A stretch of DNA of 64,000 nucleotides from Eggerthellaceae bacterium (GTDB lineage Bacteria > Actinomycetota > Coriobacteriia > Coriobacteriales > Eggerthellaceae): NCBI GenBank assembly GCA_009782605.1, contig WRIR01000002.1, positions 62,001-126,000 on the forward strand, read 5' to 3'. Positions 25,607 to 33,739 of this stretch are shown piece by piece (the stretch's first letter is position 1; each line of letters opens with the position of its first letter). A program made the translations under genes and the position numbers. Below the pieces are notes generated by a model, which searched no databases, was not told the DNA's origin, and saw nothing but the letters and a program-made list of their open reading frames with translations.

Positions 25607-25652
25607 TGCGAGTGTTCTTACAGATTCATCAAATGCTGTAAGAACACTCGCA
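25607..25652 (-). terminator. Hairpin at the right end: tRNA-Leu terminator and attachment site
   Basis: TGCGAGTGTTCTTACAG and CTGTAAGAACACTCGCA are perfect 17-bp arms around a 12-base loop. On the minus strand the hairpin starts one base after the tRNA-Leu CCA end and is followed by TTCTTTTTG, so it is a strong terminator for that gene. One arm also matches the left end of the element (7599-7615). Confidence 0.85.
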
Positions 25653-25653
25653 G

Positions 25654-25736
25654 TGGTGCGGGCGAAAGGACTCGAACCTTCACGGTTGCCCACCAGATCC
25701 TAAGTCTGGCGCGTCTGCCAATTCCGCCACGCCCGC
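25654..25736 (-). tRNA. tRNA-Leu (anticodon UAG)
   Basis: Acceptor stem GCGGGCG/CGCCCGC, anticodon stem CCAGA/TCTGG with loop CTTAGGA giving UAG for CUA codons, a TTCGAGTCC T-arm and an encoded CCA end. The element is inserted just beyond its terminator. Upstream, TTGCAG, 17 bases, TATACG is a plausible promoter (minus strand, about 25783-25811). Confidence 0.93.
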
Positions 25737-25810
25737 ACGCAAAACCTCCGCTTCCCCCGCCTATGCCGACAGGTGTTGGAAGCGCGTATACTATGATACC
25801 AAAAGACCTG

Positions 25811-25845
25811 CAAAAAGTGAGGTGCGCCTGTGAAAGGCGCACCTC
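25811..25845 (-). terminator. Rho-independent terminator for the minus-strand gene at 25912
   Basis: On the minus strand GAGGTGCGCCT and AGGCGCACCTC form an 11-bp stem with a short loop, followed by ACTTTTTGC. It lies 70 bp after the stop of the membrane protein gene. Confidence 0.8.
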
Positions 25846-25911
25846 GTTCACTCTCAGGCTTGTCCGAACGCCTGTTCCCGGCAACAAAAGCCAGCTGGGG
25901 AAAGCGGGCGG

Positions 25912-26775
25912 CTACGCGGCAGCGGGCAGTGCGCCTGCTGCATCTTCGGCATCGTCAGCTAAGTCGCCCGCCGCTTCGTCCAATGCCTCTTGGGCATCGT
26001 CGGCGACATCACCGCCGTCAACGCCCTTGGTGATGTTGAAGTGGCCTGCACAAATCTTGCACATGCGGGCCTTGCTCGCCTCGAAGGCCTCGTCAACCGT
26101 GCCTTCCCGCAGGTTGTTCTCGGAAATCCTGTTCAGGGCCGAGCAGGTCGCCCATGTATGGTAGACCTTGCTGTTCGTCGACCACTTGACGTAGTTGGCC
26201 CCAAAATCGCTCGATTCCGCGTTCTCGCGCATCTGCTGGAGGTCTTCCAGCGAGATCGGGTCGTAATCGGCAGAAAGGCCCACCGCGCCCGCCAGGCACA
26301 CAACTGCCAGGATGGAAATCAAGGTCTTTGCCCTCTTGTCCAGGTTCTTATCGAGGAGCAGCAGGAGCAGGATCGGGAAAAACGCGATAACCGCGATGAT
26401 CGCGCCCAGCTGGGTCTTGATGAAGAACTCGACCGGGTTCTTTTCTGACGGCGGGTCAATCTTGTTCGCCCGCTTCCACAGGAAAGAGCCGGCAACGACC
26501 AACACCAGGTCGAGAAGTAGGGCAATCACGATGAAGACCACCGGATTGCTCACGACCAGTTTCTGCAGAAGGATCAGTATACCGACCACTTCACAGGCCA
26601 AGCCAAGGACCCAGAGGACGATTGCCAGCAACCTCAACGTACCCGCGTTCCCTGTCGGCCTCGCAAGCGCTTCATTCGTTGCAGCAGCCGCTTGCCGTGT
26701 GGCGGCCGCTCCCTTCGTCGCAGCCTCCTTCACTTCCGCTGCTTCTTTTGCTGCACTCGTTTTCCTCTCAGTCAT
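25912..26775 (-). CDS. Membrane protein with a C-terminal Ada-like metal-binding motif
   Basis: A 287-residue protein of unknown function. The first 40 residues are Ala/Lys/Glu-rich and probably helical. Three to four membrane segments lie between about 45 and 170. The C-terminal part contains KVYHTWATCSALNRI, 30 residues, then CKIC, the arrangement of small Ada-like or nuclease-associated zinc motifs (H-x-C and CxxC). The tail is Ala/Asp-rich. Its neighbour at 26790 starts upstream and may share a transcript, as the gap is 14 bp. Orientation suggests that the motif is cytoplasmic. Function cannot be assigned. Confidence 0.7.
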   Translation of the reverse strand: MTERKTSAAKEAAEVKEAATKGAAATRQAAAATNEALARPTGNAGTLRLLAIVLWVLGLACEVVGILILLQKLVVSNPVVFIVIALLLDLVLVVAGSFLWKRANKIDPPSEKNPVEFFIKTQLGAIIAVIAFFPILLLLLLDKNLDKRAKTLISILAVVCLAGAVGLSADYDPISLEDLQQMRENAESSDFGANYVKWSTNSKVYHTWATCSALNRISENNLREGTVDEAFEASKARMCKICAGHFNITKGVDGGDVADDAQEALDEAAGDLADDAEDAAGALPAAA

Positions 26776-26789
26776 GTCCTACCTCCGCT

Positions 26790-27320
26790 CTAGCTCTTCT
26801 TTGAACCAAGCAATGAACCAATAAGGTTTCCAACGTCGAGGCCACCGTCTTTCAAGGCACCGCCGACCAGGGAGCCCAGGATGTCGCCCGAGCCGCCTGC
26901 CTTGCTTGCGGCTGCCTTGGTCGCGCTCGCGGCGGCGCCCTTCGCTGCCGCCGATGACGAGCCGCCGCCAAGGGTCTGCCCGATGAGGGCCCCGACAACC
27001 GAGCCCATGATGTCCTTGGACCCGTCGTTGCCGACGACCTTGCTGATCAGCTCGCCGATGATGTTATGGTCGCCTGATGCGGTCTTCGACCCGCTCATCA
27101 AGGTGCCGAGCAGGTTGCCCAGCATCCCACCGCCGTCCTTGGACCCGCTCAGCATGGTGTGCAGAACGCCCCCCATGTCAGTCGCCGACAGCCCGTTGAC
27201 GCCGGAAAGATCCTCAATCGACTCGTGCGGATGGCTCTTGAACCGCTCCACCAAGCTGGGATCGTCTTGCAGGGCCTTAGCCACCAACCCTGCCACTCCA
27301 TTGATATCGATACCACTCAT
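26790..27320 (-). CDS. Glycine-rich DUF937-like protein
   Basis: A 176-residue protein rich in Gly, Ser and Ala, with repeated GxLLG(T/S)L and (L/V)GALIG segments resembling the DUF937/YidB type. The ATG at 27320 follows CGGAGGAAGAAG; the open frame starts earlier without a site. A hydrophobic N-terminal helix (VAGLVAKALQDDPSLVERFKSHP) is conserved-looking. It lies 14 bp upstream of the membrane protein gene. No catalytic residues are seen. Confidence 0.65.
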   Translation of the reverse strand: MSGIDINGVAGLVAKALQDDPSLVERFKSHPHESIEDLSGVNGLSATDMGGVLHTMLSGSKDGGGMLGNLLGTLMSGSKTASGDHNIIGELISKVVGNDGSKDIMGSVVGALIGQTLGGGSSSAAAKGAAASATKAAASKAGGSGDILGSLVGGALKDGGLDVGNLIGSLLGSKKS

Positions 27321-27646
27321 CTTCTTCCTCCGTCCATTCCAAATCCCTATTAAACTAAGGTTCCTAGCTCCGCGCTCCATTCTAGCACTCTATCCCTCGT
27401 TGAGGGAGCACGCACACAAAGTCAGAAATAATTTAGTGCGAGAAAACGCAGAGGTGATACGCATCGGGCATTTCTGCACGTTTTCGGGGGTTTCTATGCG
27501 CCTTTTGGGTGTTTCAAACCGGTGTTTCAAACCGCCGCGCCGCGCGCCTTCCCTCAAGGCACTGCGTCGTATACAATCGTCCTGGCGAAGCAATAATCCG
27601 CTGACGCTGCAGCCCTGCAGGAACCACAAACCGAAGAAGGTGGCTG

Positions 27647-28027
27647 ATGGACGATAGTGCCGACAATGCCGGTAGCACCGAGGAGGAGGCCCCGAGCCCG
27701 TGCGGGCAAGTGCGGGATGCCGAGGCGCAGGAAGGAAGACCTGACAAGGCGGGGCTCTACGTCGCCCATTTCTCGTCGCCTTTGAACGCTGCTCCGGCCA
27801 AGGGCTCCTTCGAGTTCGAGAGTACCGCCCGGGCCTCGTCGAAGCAGAACCGCCACGATGCCCGCATCAAGATGCTTGAGCTCTTCGGGAAGGACGCGGT
27901 TTCGTGGGCCATCGACGACATCAAGCCGAAAAAGAGCAGGCAGCACGCCTGCGCCAACCAGCTCGAACTTGATTTCAGAGAGCACAAGCCCACCCGGAAG
28001 CGCCCGGTCGCGAAGAAATACCTGTGA
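27647..28027 (+). CDS. Hypothetical protein
   Basis: A 126-residue, charged, soluble protein. AAGGTGG lies just before the ATG. The N-terminal 35 residues are Glu/Ala-rich; the middle contains ESTARASSKQNRHDARIKMLELFGKDAVSW and the C-terminus is basic. I do not recognise a family. The opposite-strand frame over the same bases is longer but shows no signal. It ends 134 bp before the antiporter gene, which reads toward it; 28028-28160 holds G/C-rich hairpins but nothing definite. Confidence 0.45.
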   Translation: MDDSADNAGSTEEEAPSPCGQVRDAEAQEGRPDKAGLYVAHFSSPLNAAPAKGSFEFESTARASSKQNRHDARIKMLELFGKDAVSWAIDDIKPKKSRQHACANQLELDFREHKPTRKRPVAKKYL

Positions 28028-28160
28028 GGCTGGGTTGCGGCGGCCGCAGGGGCAACGCAGCAACTCCGCAGCAAGCGCAAGGGCTTTGCAGCGACCGCAA
28101 CACGGCAGCCGCAGCAGCCGCACAGCTTTCCGCCTTGGGGGCTAAAGCCTGGTCGATACG

Positions 28161-30197
28161 CTAGATGCTCTTGTCGAGGTCGAGCTGCATGAGGTTGACG
28201 TTCTCGCGCATCCGCTTCGCAGTCGCGTGCGTTATCCGCTCGCTCTCATACATCGCCTGGATCAGGTCGAGCTCCAGGTTCAGGCCTATGCGCCCGATGT
28301 CGTTGGCGTCGGCCGCGGCCTTCGTGATGGTGGTGACGCTGACCTCGGGCCGCTCGCTGCGCAGGCGCCGCTGGCTGCGCTGGTATTCCAAGAGGAGCTT
28401 GCTCACGTCTTCGGAGAGGGTCTGCGGGTTGCCCATCTCGTCGTGAAGCTTGCCGATGGCGTACTCGCCGGCGCGCCGTTGCAGGTCGCGCGCCTCTTCG
28501 CGGTGGTGGCTGTCCGTGCGGGTGACCATGTGGCTCATCAAATGGACGAGGGATCGTGCAACAAGGACGGGGTGCTGTATGAAGCTGCGGGCTATGCGCA
28601 GGTTGCCGCTGTGGTTTATGATGAGGTTTTGGGCCTGGGTCAGGCGGTTGATGAGGGAATACCCCACGACGGAATCGACCTCTTCCTTCTCGATGAGGTC
28701 CTGGATGAACTCCTCTTCCCAGCCCAGCGCCTTGACGCGCAGCTCCTTTTTGGAGGTCGCCTCTTCCGGGTCGACGTTGCTCTTATGGCGTGCTATCCGC
28801 GCGTTGTACGAGCGCACCACCGACTGCGTGGCCACGTGCGTCTCGGGCGTCTGCTGTTCGGTAAGCACCTCGATGACCTTGCGGAGCACTTCGATGGTGG
28901 CGGTGCTCTCGTCTTTGAGCTCGTCGCCTTCAGGCTGCCTCTTGGGTGCGAGCACGGGGACGACGAAGGTGGCCAGCAGCAGCGTCAGGATGATAACCCC
29001 CGAAGCGAGGAACAAGAGCAACGAGCGCTGAGGGAAGGGTATCATGCCCTCGGCGGTGGTGACGGTGAGGGGGATGGTCATTAAAAGGGCGAGGGTGAAG
29101 GCCCCCTTGGGCCCCGCGAGCGTGGTGACCAGGGCCGCCTTGAGGTCCGACACGGCAAACCTGCGGCCCTCCCGCCTGCGCATCCCGACTGCCTCGGTGG
29201 CGATTATCCAGAGGTAGCGGGCAAGCAGCATCATGGCCGTGATGACCACGATGTCGATGATGAGCCAGTTGTGGCCTATCAGGCTGTGGTCCCAGGTGTT
29301 TTGCATGGCGGTCGGGAGCTGGAGGCCGAGCAGGACGAAGACCACGCCGTTCAAGGCGAAGCAGAGCACCTGCCACAGGCTGTTCGACACGATGTTGGCA
29401 CGCGAGACGGCAGGGCGGACCTCCTTGGGCGAGATGGCAATGACCAGCCCGGCGGCAACCACGGCGAGGATGCCGCTGGCACCGACGGTGTGCGCCGCCA
29501 GGTAGATGATGAAGGGCATGAACACCTCAAGCAGGACATGGAAGGTGGTGTTGTCAAGGCCCAGGGAGCGTGCCCTGTTCGAGACGAAGTTCACGGCAAA
29601 GCCCAGGACGATGCCGATGAGTATCCCCCCGAAAAAGCTGAGCAGGAAGCTGACAGACGCATCGACAAGGACGAAGGAGCCGGTGATCACCGCCGCAATG
29701 GCGAACTGGAAGGAGACGATGCCCGAGGCGTCGTTGATAAGCGATTCGCCCTCCAACAGCGCCTTTTGCCGCTCGTTGAGGTTCACTTCCTTCGAGAGGG
29801 AGGCGACCGCGACCGCATCGGTGGGGCCGAGCCCCGCGCCGAGAGCGAAGGCGGCTGCCAGGGGAATAGAGGGGATGAACCAGTTCACATAAAAGCCGAT
29901 GATAAGCGCACTGGCAAAGACAAGGCCGATGGCCAGCGAGAGCACGGGCACCTTGTTCGTCCACAGCGCCGCCTTGTTGACCTTCTTCGCCTCCCAGAAC
30001 AGGAGGGGGGCTATGAGCAGCACGATGAAGAGCTCCGGGTCGAGGTGTATCTCGATGGGCGAGACCGAGAAGAAGGCGATGAGCAGGCCGAGTCCGATCT
30101 GGATAAGGGGGGACGACACCTTCGGGACGACCTGGTCGATCACTGCCGAGAGCAGCACGGCAGCAAGCAAGAGCAGGATCAGTTCAAAGGCCTCCAC
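28161..30197 (-). CDS. CPA1-family Na+/H+ antiporter with a long cytoplasmic domain
   Basis: A 678-residue membrane protein. About twelve membrane segments fill the first 400 residues, with the transport-path motifs LGPTDAVAVAS and LLEGESLINDASG (Asn-Asp pair). The last 250 residues are helical and cytoplasmic (EVLRKVIEVL to MQLDLDKSI), consistent with a regulatory domain. The chosen start is GTG at 30197, because GGAGG sits six bases upstream; an in-frame TTG two codons earlier touches that site. It likely exports Na+ or other cations for protons. Confidence 0.9.
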   Translation of the reverse strand: MEAFELILLLLAAVLLSAVIDQVVPKVSSPLIQIGLGLLIAFFSVSPIEIHLDPELFIVLLIAPLLFWEAKKVNKAALWTNKVPVLSLAIGLVFASALIIGFYVNWFIPSIPLAAAFALGAGLGPTDAVAVASLSKEVNLNERQKALLEGESLINDASGIVSFQFAIAAVITGSFVLVDASVSFLLSFFGGILIGIVLGFAVNFVSNRARSLGLDNTTFHVLLEVFMPFIIYLAAHTVGASGILAVVAAGLVIAISPKEVRPAVSRANIVSNSLWQVLCFALNGVVFVLLGLQLPTAMQNTWDHSLIGHNWLIIDIVVITAMMLLARYLWIIATEAVGMRRREGRRFAVSDLKAALVTTLAGPKGAFTLALLMTIPLTVTTAEGMIPFPQRSLLLFLASGVIILTLLLATFVVPVLAPKRQPEGDELKDESTATIEVLRKVIEVLTEQQTPETHVATQSVVRSYNARIARHKSNVDPEEATSKKELRVKALGWEEEFIQDLIEKEEVDSVVGYSLINRLTQAQNLIINHSGNLRIARSFIQHPVLVARSLVHLMSHMVTRTDSHHREEARDLQRRAGEYAIGKLHDEMGNPQTLSEDVSKLLLEYQRSQRRLRSERPEVSVTTITKAAADANDIGRIGLNLELDLIQAMYESERITHATAKRMRENVNLMQLDLDKSI

Positions 30198-30394
30198 CGG
30201 CAACCTCCTTACAGCATGTCCACCTCACAGCATATCCAGGGTCATGAGGATTTCACCTCCATTCTACCGTAGCTTCCCTCTCCCACGGCAGGGAAATCCC
30301 ATTTATAGGATATTATTAAGCTGTTGAGGAATTGTGGCATTGGGGAATCGCGGGGATGAGCCCCCGCCCTGCCCGGACGGTTGAGGAGAAGGAA

Positions 30395-31447
30395 ATGACG
30401 CACACGCTTGGAAAGACCCTGCTGATAGCCAACCCTGCGGCCCAGAACGGGAAGGGGGCGAAGGCCGCCCTGTTTGCGGAAGAGCGGCTGCGCTCCGTGC
30501 TGCCGCAGGCGGACTTCGTGGCAAAGATGACCGAGGCGCCCCGCCATGGCCTTGAGATTGCGGCGAAAAGCGCCTTCTTCGACACGGTGGTGGCACTCGG
30601 AGGCGACGGCATCGTCCATGAGGTCGCCAACGGGCTCATGTCCCTGCCACAGCCGAAGCGCCCACACTTCGGGGTGCTGCCGGTCGGTTCGGGCAACGAC
30701 TATGCGAAGACGCTCGGCATGAGCCTTCGTATCGAGGAGTCGGTGGAGCAGCTCTTACGGTCCCGCCCCCGCGCCTTTGACGTGGGGCTGTGCAACGGGG
30801 AGTACTTCGTCGAGACGCTTTCCTTCGGCCTGGATGCCGCAATCGCGCTCGACACGGTGCAGCGCCGGGTCAAAACCGGCAGGAAGGGTGCCTGGCTTTT
30901 CTTTGCAAGCGGCGTCGACATGCTCCTGCACCACCTCCACACCTATGAGTACGCCCTGCGCTACGGGGAGGTGACAGGCGGGCAGGCCGCCGGCGCTGGA
31001 AGCGCGGTCGTGGATGCGGCGACAAGAGGCAAAGCGGCTGCGACAGGCGAGGTCACCGCAGCGTCCGGCCCCGACCGGCGGACCTCAGAGCGCCGAGGGC
31101 AGATGCTGCTCTTCGCCGTCCAGATAGGGCGCACCTACGGCGGGGGGTTCACGATATGTCCGAAGGCCGCAACCGACGACGGGCTCTTCGACCTGTGCAT
31201 CGCCCACCCGCCGATGGGCATCCCGAAGGCGCTGCTGATATTCGCCCTGGCAAAAAACGCGCACCACACCGGCTTCAAGCAGCTAGAGTTCCTCACGACC
31301 GACACCCTGACCCTGCATTTCCCCGACAAGGTCCCCCCTGTCCAGATAGACGGGGAGGCCTTTGAAGGCGAGACCTTCGACATCCGCTGCATTCCCCAGG
31401 CCCTCCACGTCCTCGTACCGGATAACTCGCGGGGACAGGTCCCGTGA
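30395..31447 (+). CDS. Diacylglycerol kinase-like lipid kinase (DagK/YegS family)
   Basis: A 350-residue protein of the DAGK-catalytic superfamily. It has the nucleotide motif NPAAQNGKG near the start, the catalytic loop VVALGGDGIVHEVANGL and GVLPVGSGNDYAKTLG. The C-terminal half includes the GGGFTICPKAATDDGLFD block. Residues about 205-250 are an extra low-complexity insertion (GQAAGAGSAVVDAATRG and on). The ATG follows GAGGAGAAGGA. It should phosphorylate a membrane lipid such as diacylglycerol or sphingosine-like compounds. It is divergent from the antiporter gene. Confidence 0.9.
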   Translation: MTHTLGKTLLIANPAAQNGKGAKAALFAEERLRSVLPQADFVAKMTEAPRHGLEIAAKSAFFDTVVALGGDGIVHEVANGLMSLPQPKRPHFGVLPVGSGNDYAKTLGMSLRIEESVEQLLRSRPRAFDVGLCNGEYFVETLSFGLDAAIALDTVQRRVKTGRKGAWLFFASGVDMLLHHLHTYEYALRYGEVTGGQAAGAGSAVVDAATRGKAAATGEVTAASGPDRRTSERRGQMLLFAVQIGRTYGGGFTICPKAATDDGLFDLCIAHPPMGIPKALLIFALAKNAHHTGFKQLEFLTTDTLTLHFPDKVPPVQIDGEAFEGETFDIRCIPQALHVLVPDNSRGQVP

Positions 31448-31474
31448 GTTGTCCTGAGTTTCCATGAGTTTGTC

Positions 31475-31503
31475 TTGCATGGGCCGGAGAAAACCCCTAT
31501 ACT
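31475..31503 (+). promoter_or_regulatory. Promoter of tRNA-His
   Basis: TTGCAT, 17 bases, TATACT; the expected start is about eight bases downstream, close to the tRNA-His 5' end. Confidence 0.7.
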
Positions 31504-31518
31504 AGCTCTTTGCGCCAT

Positions 31519-31596
31519 GGTGGGTATAGTTCAGTTGGCTAGAACGCCAGATTGTGGCTCTGGAGGTCGTCGGTTCGAGTCCGATTATCCACCCCA
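31519..31596 (+). tRNA. tRNA-His (anticodon GUG)
   Basis: Acceptor stem GTGGGTA/TATCCAC with the extra 5' G typical of tRNA-His, anticodon loop TTGTGGC, T-arm GGTTCGAGTCC, discriminator C and encoded CCA. It stands alone with its own promoter. Confidence 0.95.
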
Positions 31597-31653
31597 GGCG
31601 CGCATGGCTGCAAGGCATCCCATGGGGAAGCGGCAGCCGGTGTTGTAAGGCGG

Positions 31654-31682
31654 TTGCCCTTTTCCGGGCCTTGCTTTACAAT
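31654..31682 (+). promoter_or_regulatory. Promoter of tRNA-Lys
   Basis: TTGCCC, 17 bases, TACAAT, about 43 bp upstream of the tRNA-Lys 5' end. Confidence 0.65.
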
Positions 31683-31725
31683 AACCCAGCGCATATGCGC
31701 ACGCACCTTTCATAGAGCGTCAAAC

Positions 31726-31801
31726 GGATCGTTAGCTTAGTTGGTAGAGCAGGGGACTCTTAATCCCAAGGTCCGGGGTTCGAGTCCCCGACGATCCACC
31801 A
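31726..31801 (+). tRNA. tRNA-Lys (anticodon CUU)
   Basis: Acceptor stem GGATCGT/ACGATCC, anticodon loop CTCTTAA giving CUU for AAG codons, T-arm GGTTCGAGTCC, and CCA encoded at the end. A terminator follows directly. Confidence 0.95.
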
Positions 31802-31810
31802 CCGAAACTT

Positions 31811-31838
31811 AGCAGGTATGGAAGCGTGCCTGCTTTTT
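31811..31838 (+). terminator. Terminator of tRNA-Lys
   Basis: AGCAGG and CCTGCT pair around an interrupted loop and are followed by TTTTTA. Confidence 0.75.
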
Positions 31839-31882
31839 AGTGCCTACAGGGGCGTAGCGGGGACTCGAACCCCTCTCATCCC

Positions 31883-33610
31883 TTACATCTTTTCGGGGGC
31901 CGACACGCCGAGGAGGGCGAGTGTTTGGGCGAGCACGATGCGGGTGGCATTGACCAGGTAGAGGCGCGCAGCTTGAAGGCCCTCGTCGTCGTTGAGCACG
32001 CGGCAGGCAACATAGAACTGGTGGAAGAGTGCGGCCAGGTCCTGTGCGTAATGCGTGAGGCGGAAGGGCGCGCGGTCGCGGGCGGCGTCGGCGACGAGCT
32101 CGCCGAACTCCCCCATCTTCCTCATCAGCGTGAGCTCCGCCTCGTCCGTGAGGCACGACAGGTCGAGAGTGCCGGCAAACAACCTGTCCGCAAGCCCCTC
32201 CATCGAAGGCCCGTCCCCGGACGCGGCGTCAACCTCGCCCAGGCCGACGGCCTTGCGAAGTATCGAACAGATACGGGCATGCGCATACTGCACGTAGTAC
32301 ACCGGGTTGGAGGCATCCTTCTTCTTCGCCACCTCGATGTCGAAGTCTATCGGCTGGTCGCTTGAGCGGGAGAGCATGAGGTAGCGCGTCGAGTCGACCC
32401 CGACCTCGTCGATGAGCTCGGCGAAGGTGACCATCTCGCCGGTCCTCTTGGACATGCGGACAACCTCGCCGCCGCGGAAGAGGTTCACCAGCTGGCCGAG
32501 CACGACCTCAAGCGTGCCGGGATGGCCCCAGGCCGCAAGCATGGCCTCGCAGCGCTTCACATAGCCGTGGTGGTCGGCCCCCCAGATGTTGATGAGGCGG
32601 TCGAAGCCGCGCATCAGCTTGTCGTAGTGGTATGCGACATCGCTCATGAAGTAGGTGAACTCGCCGTTCTCCTTGATCAGAACACGGTCCTTCTCGTCGC
32701 CGAAGGTGCTTGAGCGAAACCAGGTCGCACCGTCCTTCGTATACACATGGCCTTTGTCTTCCATCGCCTTGAGCGCGCGGGACACCGGGCTTTCCCCCTG
32801 CGCGTCGTCAATATAGAGGCTCCTCTCTGAGAACCAGCAGTCGAAGTTGTTGCCGAAGCGGGAAAGCGTGTCCTTCATCAGCTGGAGCATCTCGCCGTAG
32901 GCCATCTCGCAAAAGGCATCCCTGCGCTTTTCCGACTCGACCGCAAGCCAGGTATCGCCGTCGCGGTCGAGGATACCCTGGGCGATGTCGGTGACATAGG
33001 CCCCACCGTAGCCCTTCTCTATCAGCTCGACGTCCTGCCCGTTGAGCTGGAGGTAGCGGCAGACGACGGACTGCGCGAAGAGGTCCATCTGGACGCCGGC
33101 GTCGTTGACGTAGAACTCTTGGGAGACCTCATAGCCGGCATGACGCAAAACACGCGCCATCGAGTCCCCCAAGGCAGCCCAGCGACCATGGCCGATATGC
33201 ATCGGCCCCGTGGGGTTTGCCGACACGTACTCCAGGTTGACGAAGCGTTCCTCAGGCGGCGCCTCGCTCTTGCCATAGTCGCCCTTCAGCGTGCAGATGG
33301 AGGCGAGCATGCGGTGGTAGGCCGCAGGCTTGAGGCGGATGTTGATGAATCCGGCCCCCGCGATCTCGACCGTGTCTATCAGGTCGTTGGCGGGAAGGGC
33401 CTCAATGATGGCACAGGCAACCTCGCGCGGGTTCTTCCCAAGCTGCCGGGCGCAGCGCAGGGCGACGGTCGAAGCCCAGTCCCCGTGGGCCTCGTCGCGG
33501 GGGCGCTCCAAGGATGCCGCCGGAGCTTGCTCAAGCTCCAACGACCCTGAGTCGCATGCGGCTCGTATCGCGTCGTCGATTATCTGTTCCAGCTGTTCGC
33601 GTATCTCCAT
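31883..33610 (-). CDS. argS: Arginyl-tRNA synthetase
   Basis: A 575-residue class I synthetase that charges tRNA-Arg in the cytoplasm. It has the HIGH motif in ANPTGPMHIGHG (about 125-136), the KMSKS-like RMSKRTG near 385, an N-terminal Add1 domain (QLIDDAIRAAC onward) and the C-terminal DALR anticodon domain (YVQYAHARICSILRK onward). Length and layout are normal. It ends 45 bp from the tRNA-Lys terminator, with the two transcribed towards each other. The ATG is preceded by AAGGAAAG. Confidence 0.97.
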   Translation of the reverse strand: MEIREQLEQIIDDAIRAACDSGSLELEQAPAASLERPRDEAHGDWASTVALRCARQLGKNPREVACAIIEALPANDLIDTVEIAGAGFINIRLKPAAYHRMLASICTLKGDYGKSEAPPEERFVNLEYVSANPTGPMHIGHGRWAALGDSMARVLRHAGYEVSQEFYVNDAGVQMDLFAQSVVCRYLQLNGQDVELIEKGYGGAYVTDIAQGILDRDGDTWLAVESEKRRDAFCEMAYGEMLQLMKDTLSRFGNNFDCWFSERSLYIDDAQGESPVSRALKAMEDKGHVYTKDGATWFRSSTFGDEKDRVLIKENGEFTYFMSDVAYHYDKLMRGFDRLINIWGADHHGYVKRCEAMLAAWGHPGTLEVVLGQLVNLFRGGEVVRMSKRTGEMVTFAELIDEVGVDSTRYLMLSRSSDQPIDFDIEVAKKKDASNPVYYVQYAHARICSILRKAVGLGEVDAASGDGPSMEGLADRLFAGTLDLSCLTDEAELTLMRKMGEFGELVADAARDRAPFRLTHYAQDLAALFHQFYVACRVLNDDEGLQAARLYLVNATRIVLAQTLALLGVSAPEKM

Positions 33611-33739
33611 GTCCGTTTCTTTCCTTGGTGTTCCTGCAATCCGCCATGCTGCGCGAGCCCCGGCTAACCGTAAGGCCTTGGTAATTCTACCATGGACAAA
33701 GCGAGCAGGCGGCGCACCTGCGGAAGAAAAGGCGCAGGC

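Larger units (their letters stand above)
7599..25652. mobile_element. Integrated mobilizable element next to tRNA-Leu
   Basis: The 18-kb stretch is bounded by TGCGAGTGTTCTTACAG at 7599-7615, by the same sequence at 25607-25623, and by its inverse at 25636-25652. Inside lie a relaxase, MobC, CD1845- and DUF4314-type conjugation accessories, TnpW and a large serine recombinase, all typical of Tn4451/clostridial integrative elements. The Gabija-like pair and the LysR/cytochrome/flavoprotein block are more A/T-rich than the surrounding chromosome. No type IV secretion genes are present, so it could at most be mobilised by a helper. Exact ends are inferred from the repeats. Confidence 0.8.

Noticed and set aside
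27554-28123. 189-codon minus-strand open frame
   Set aside because: No ribosome-binding site and a composition of reversed codons; the smaller plus-strand frame at 27647 has a better start.
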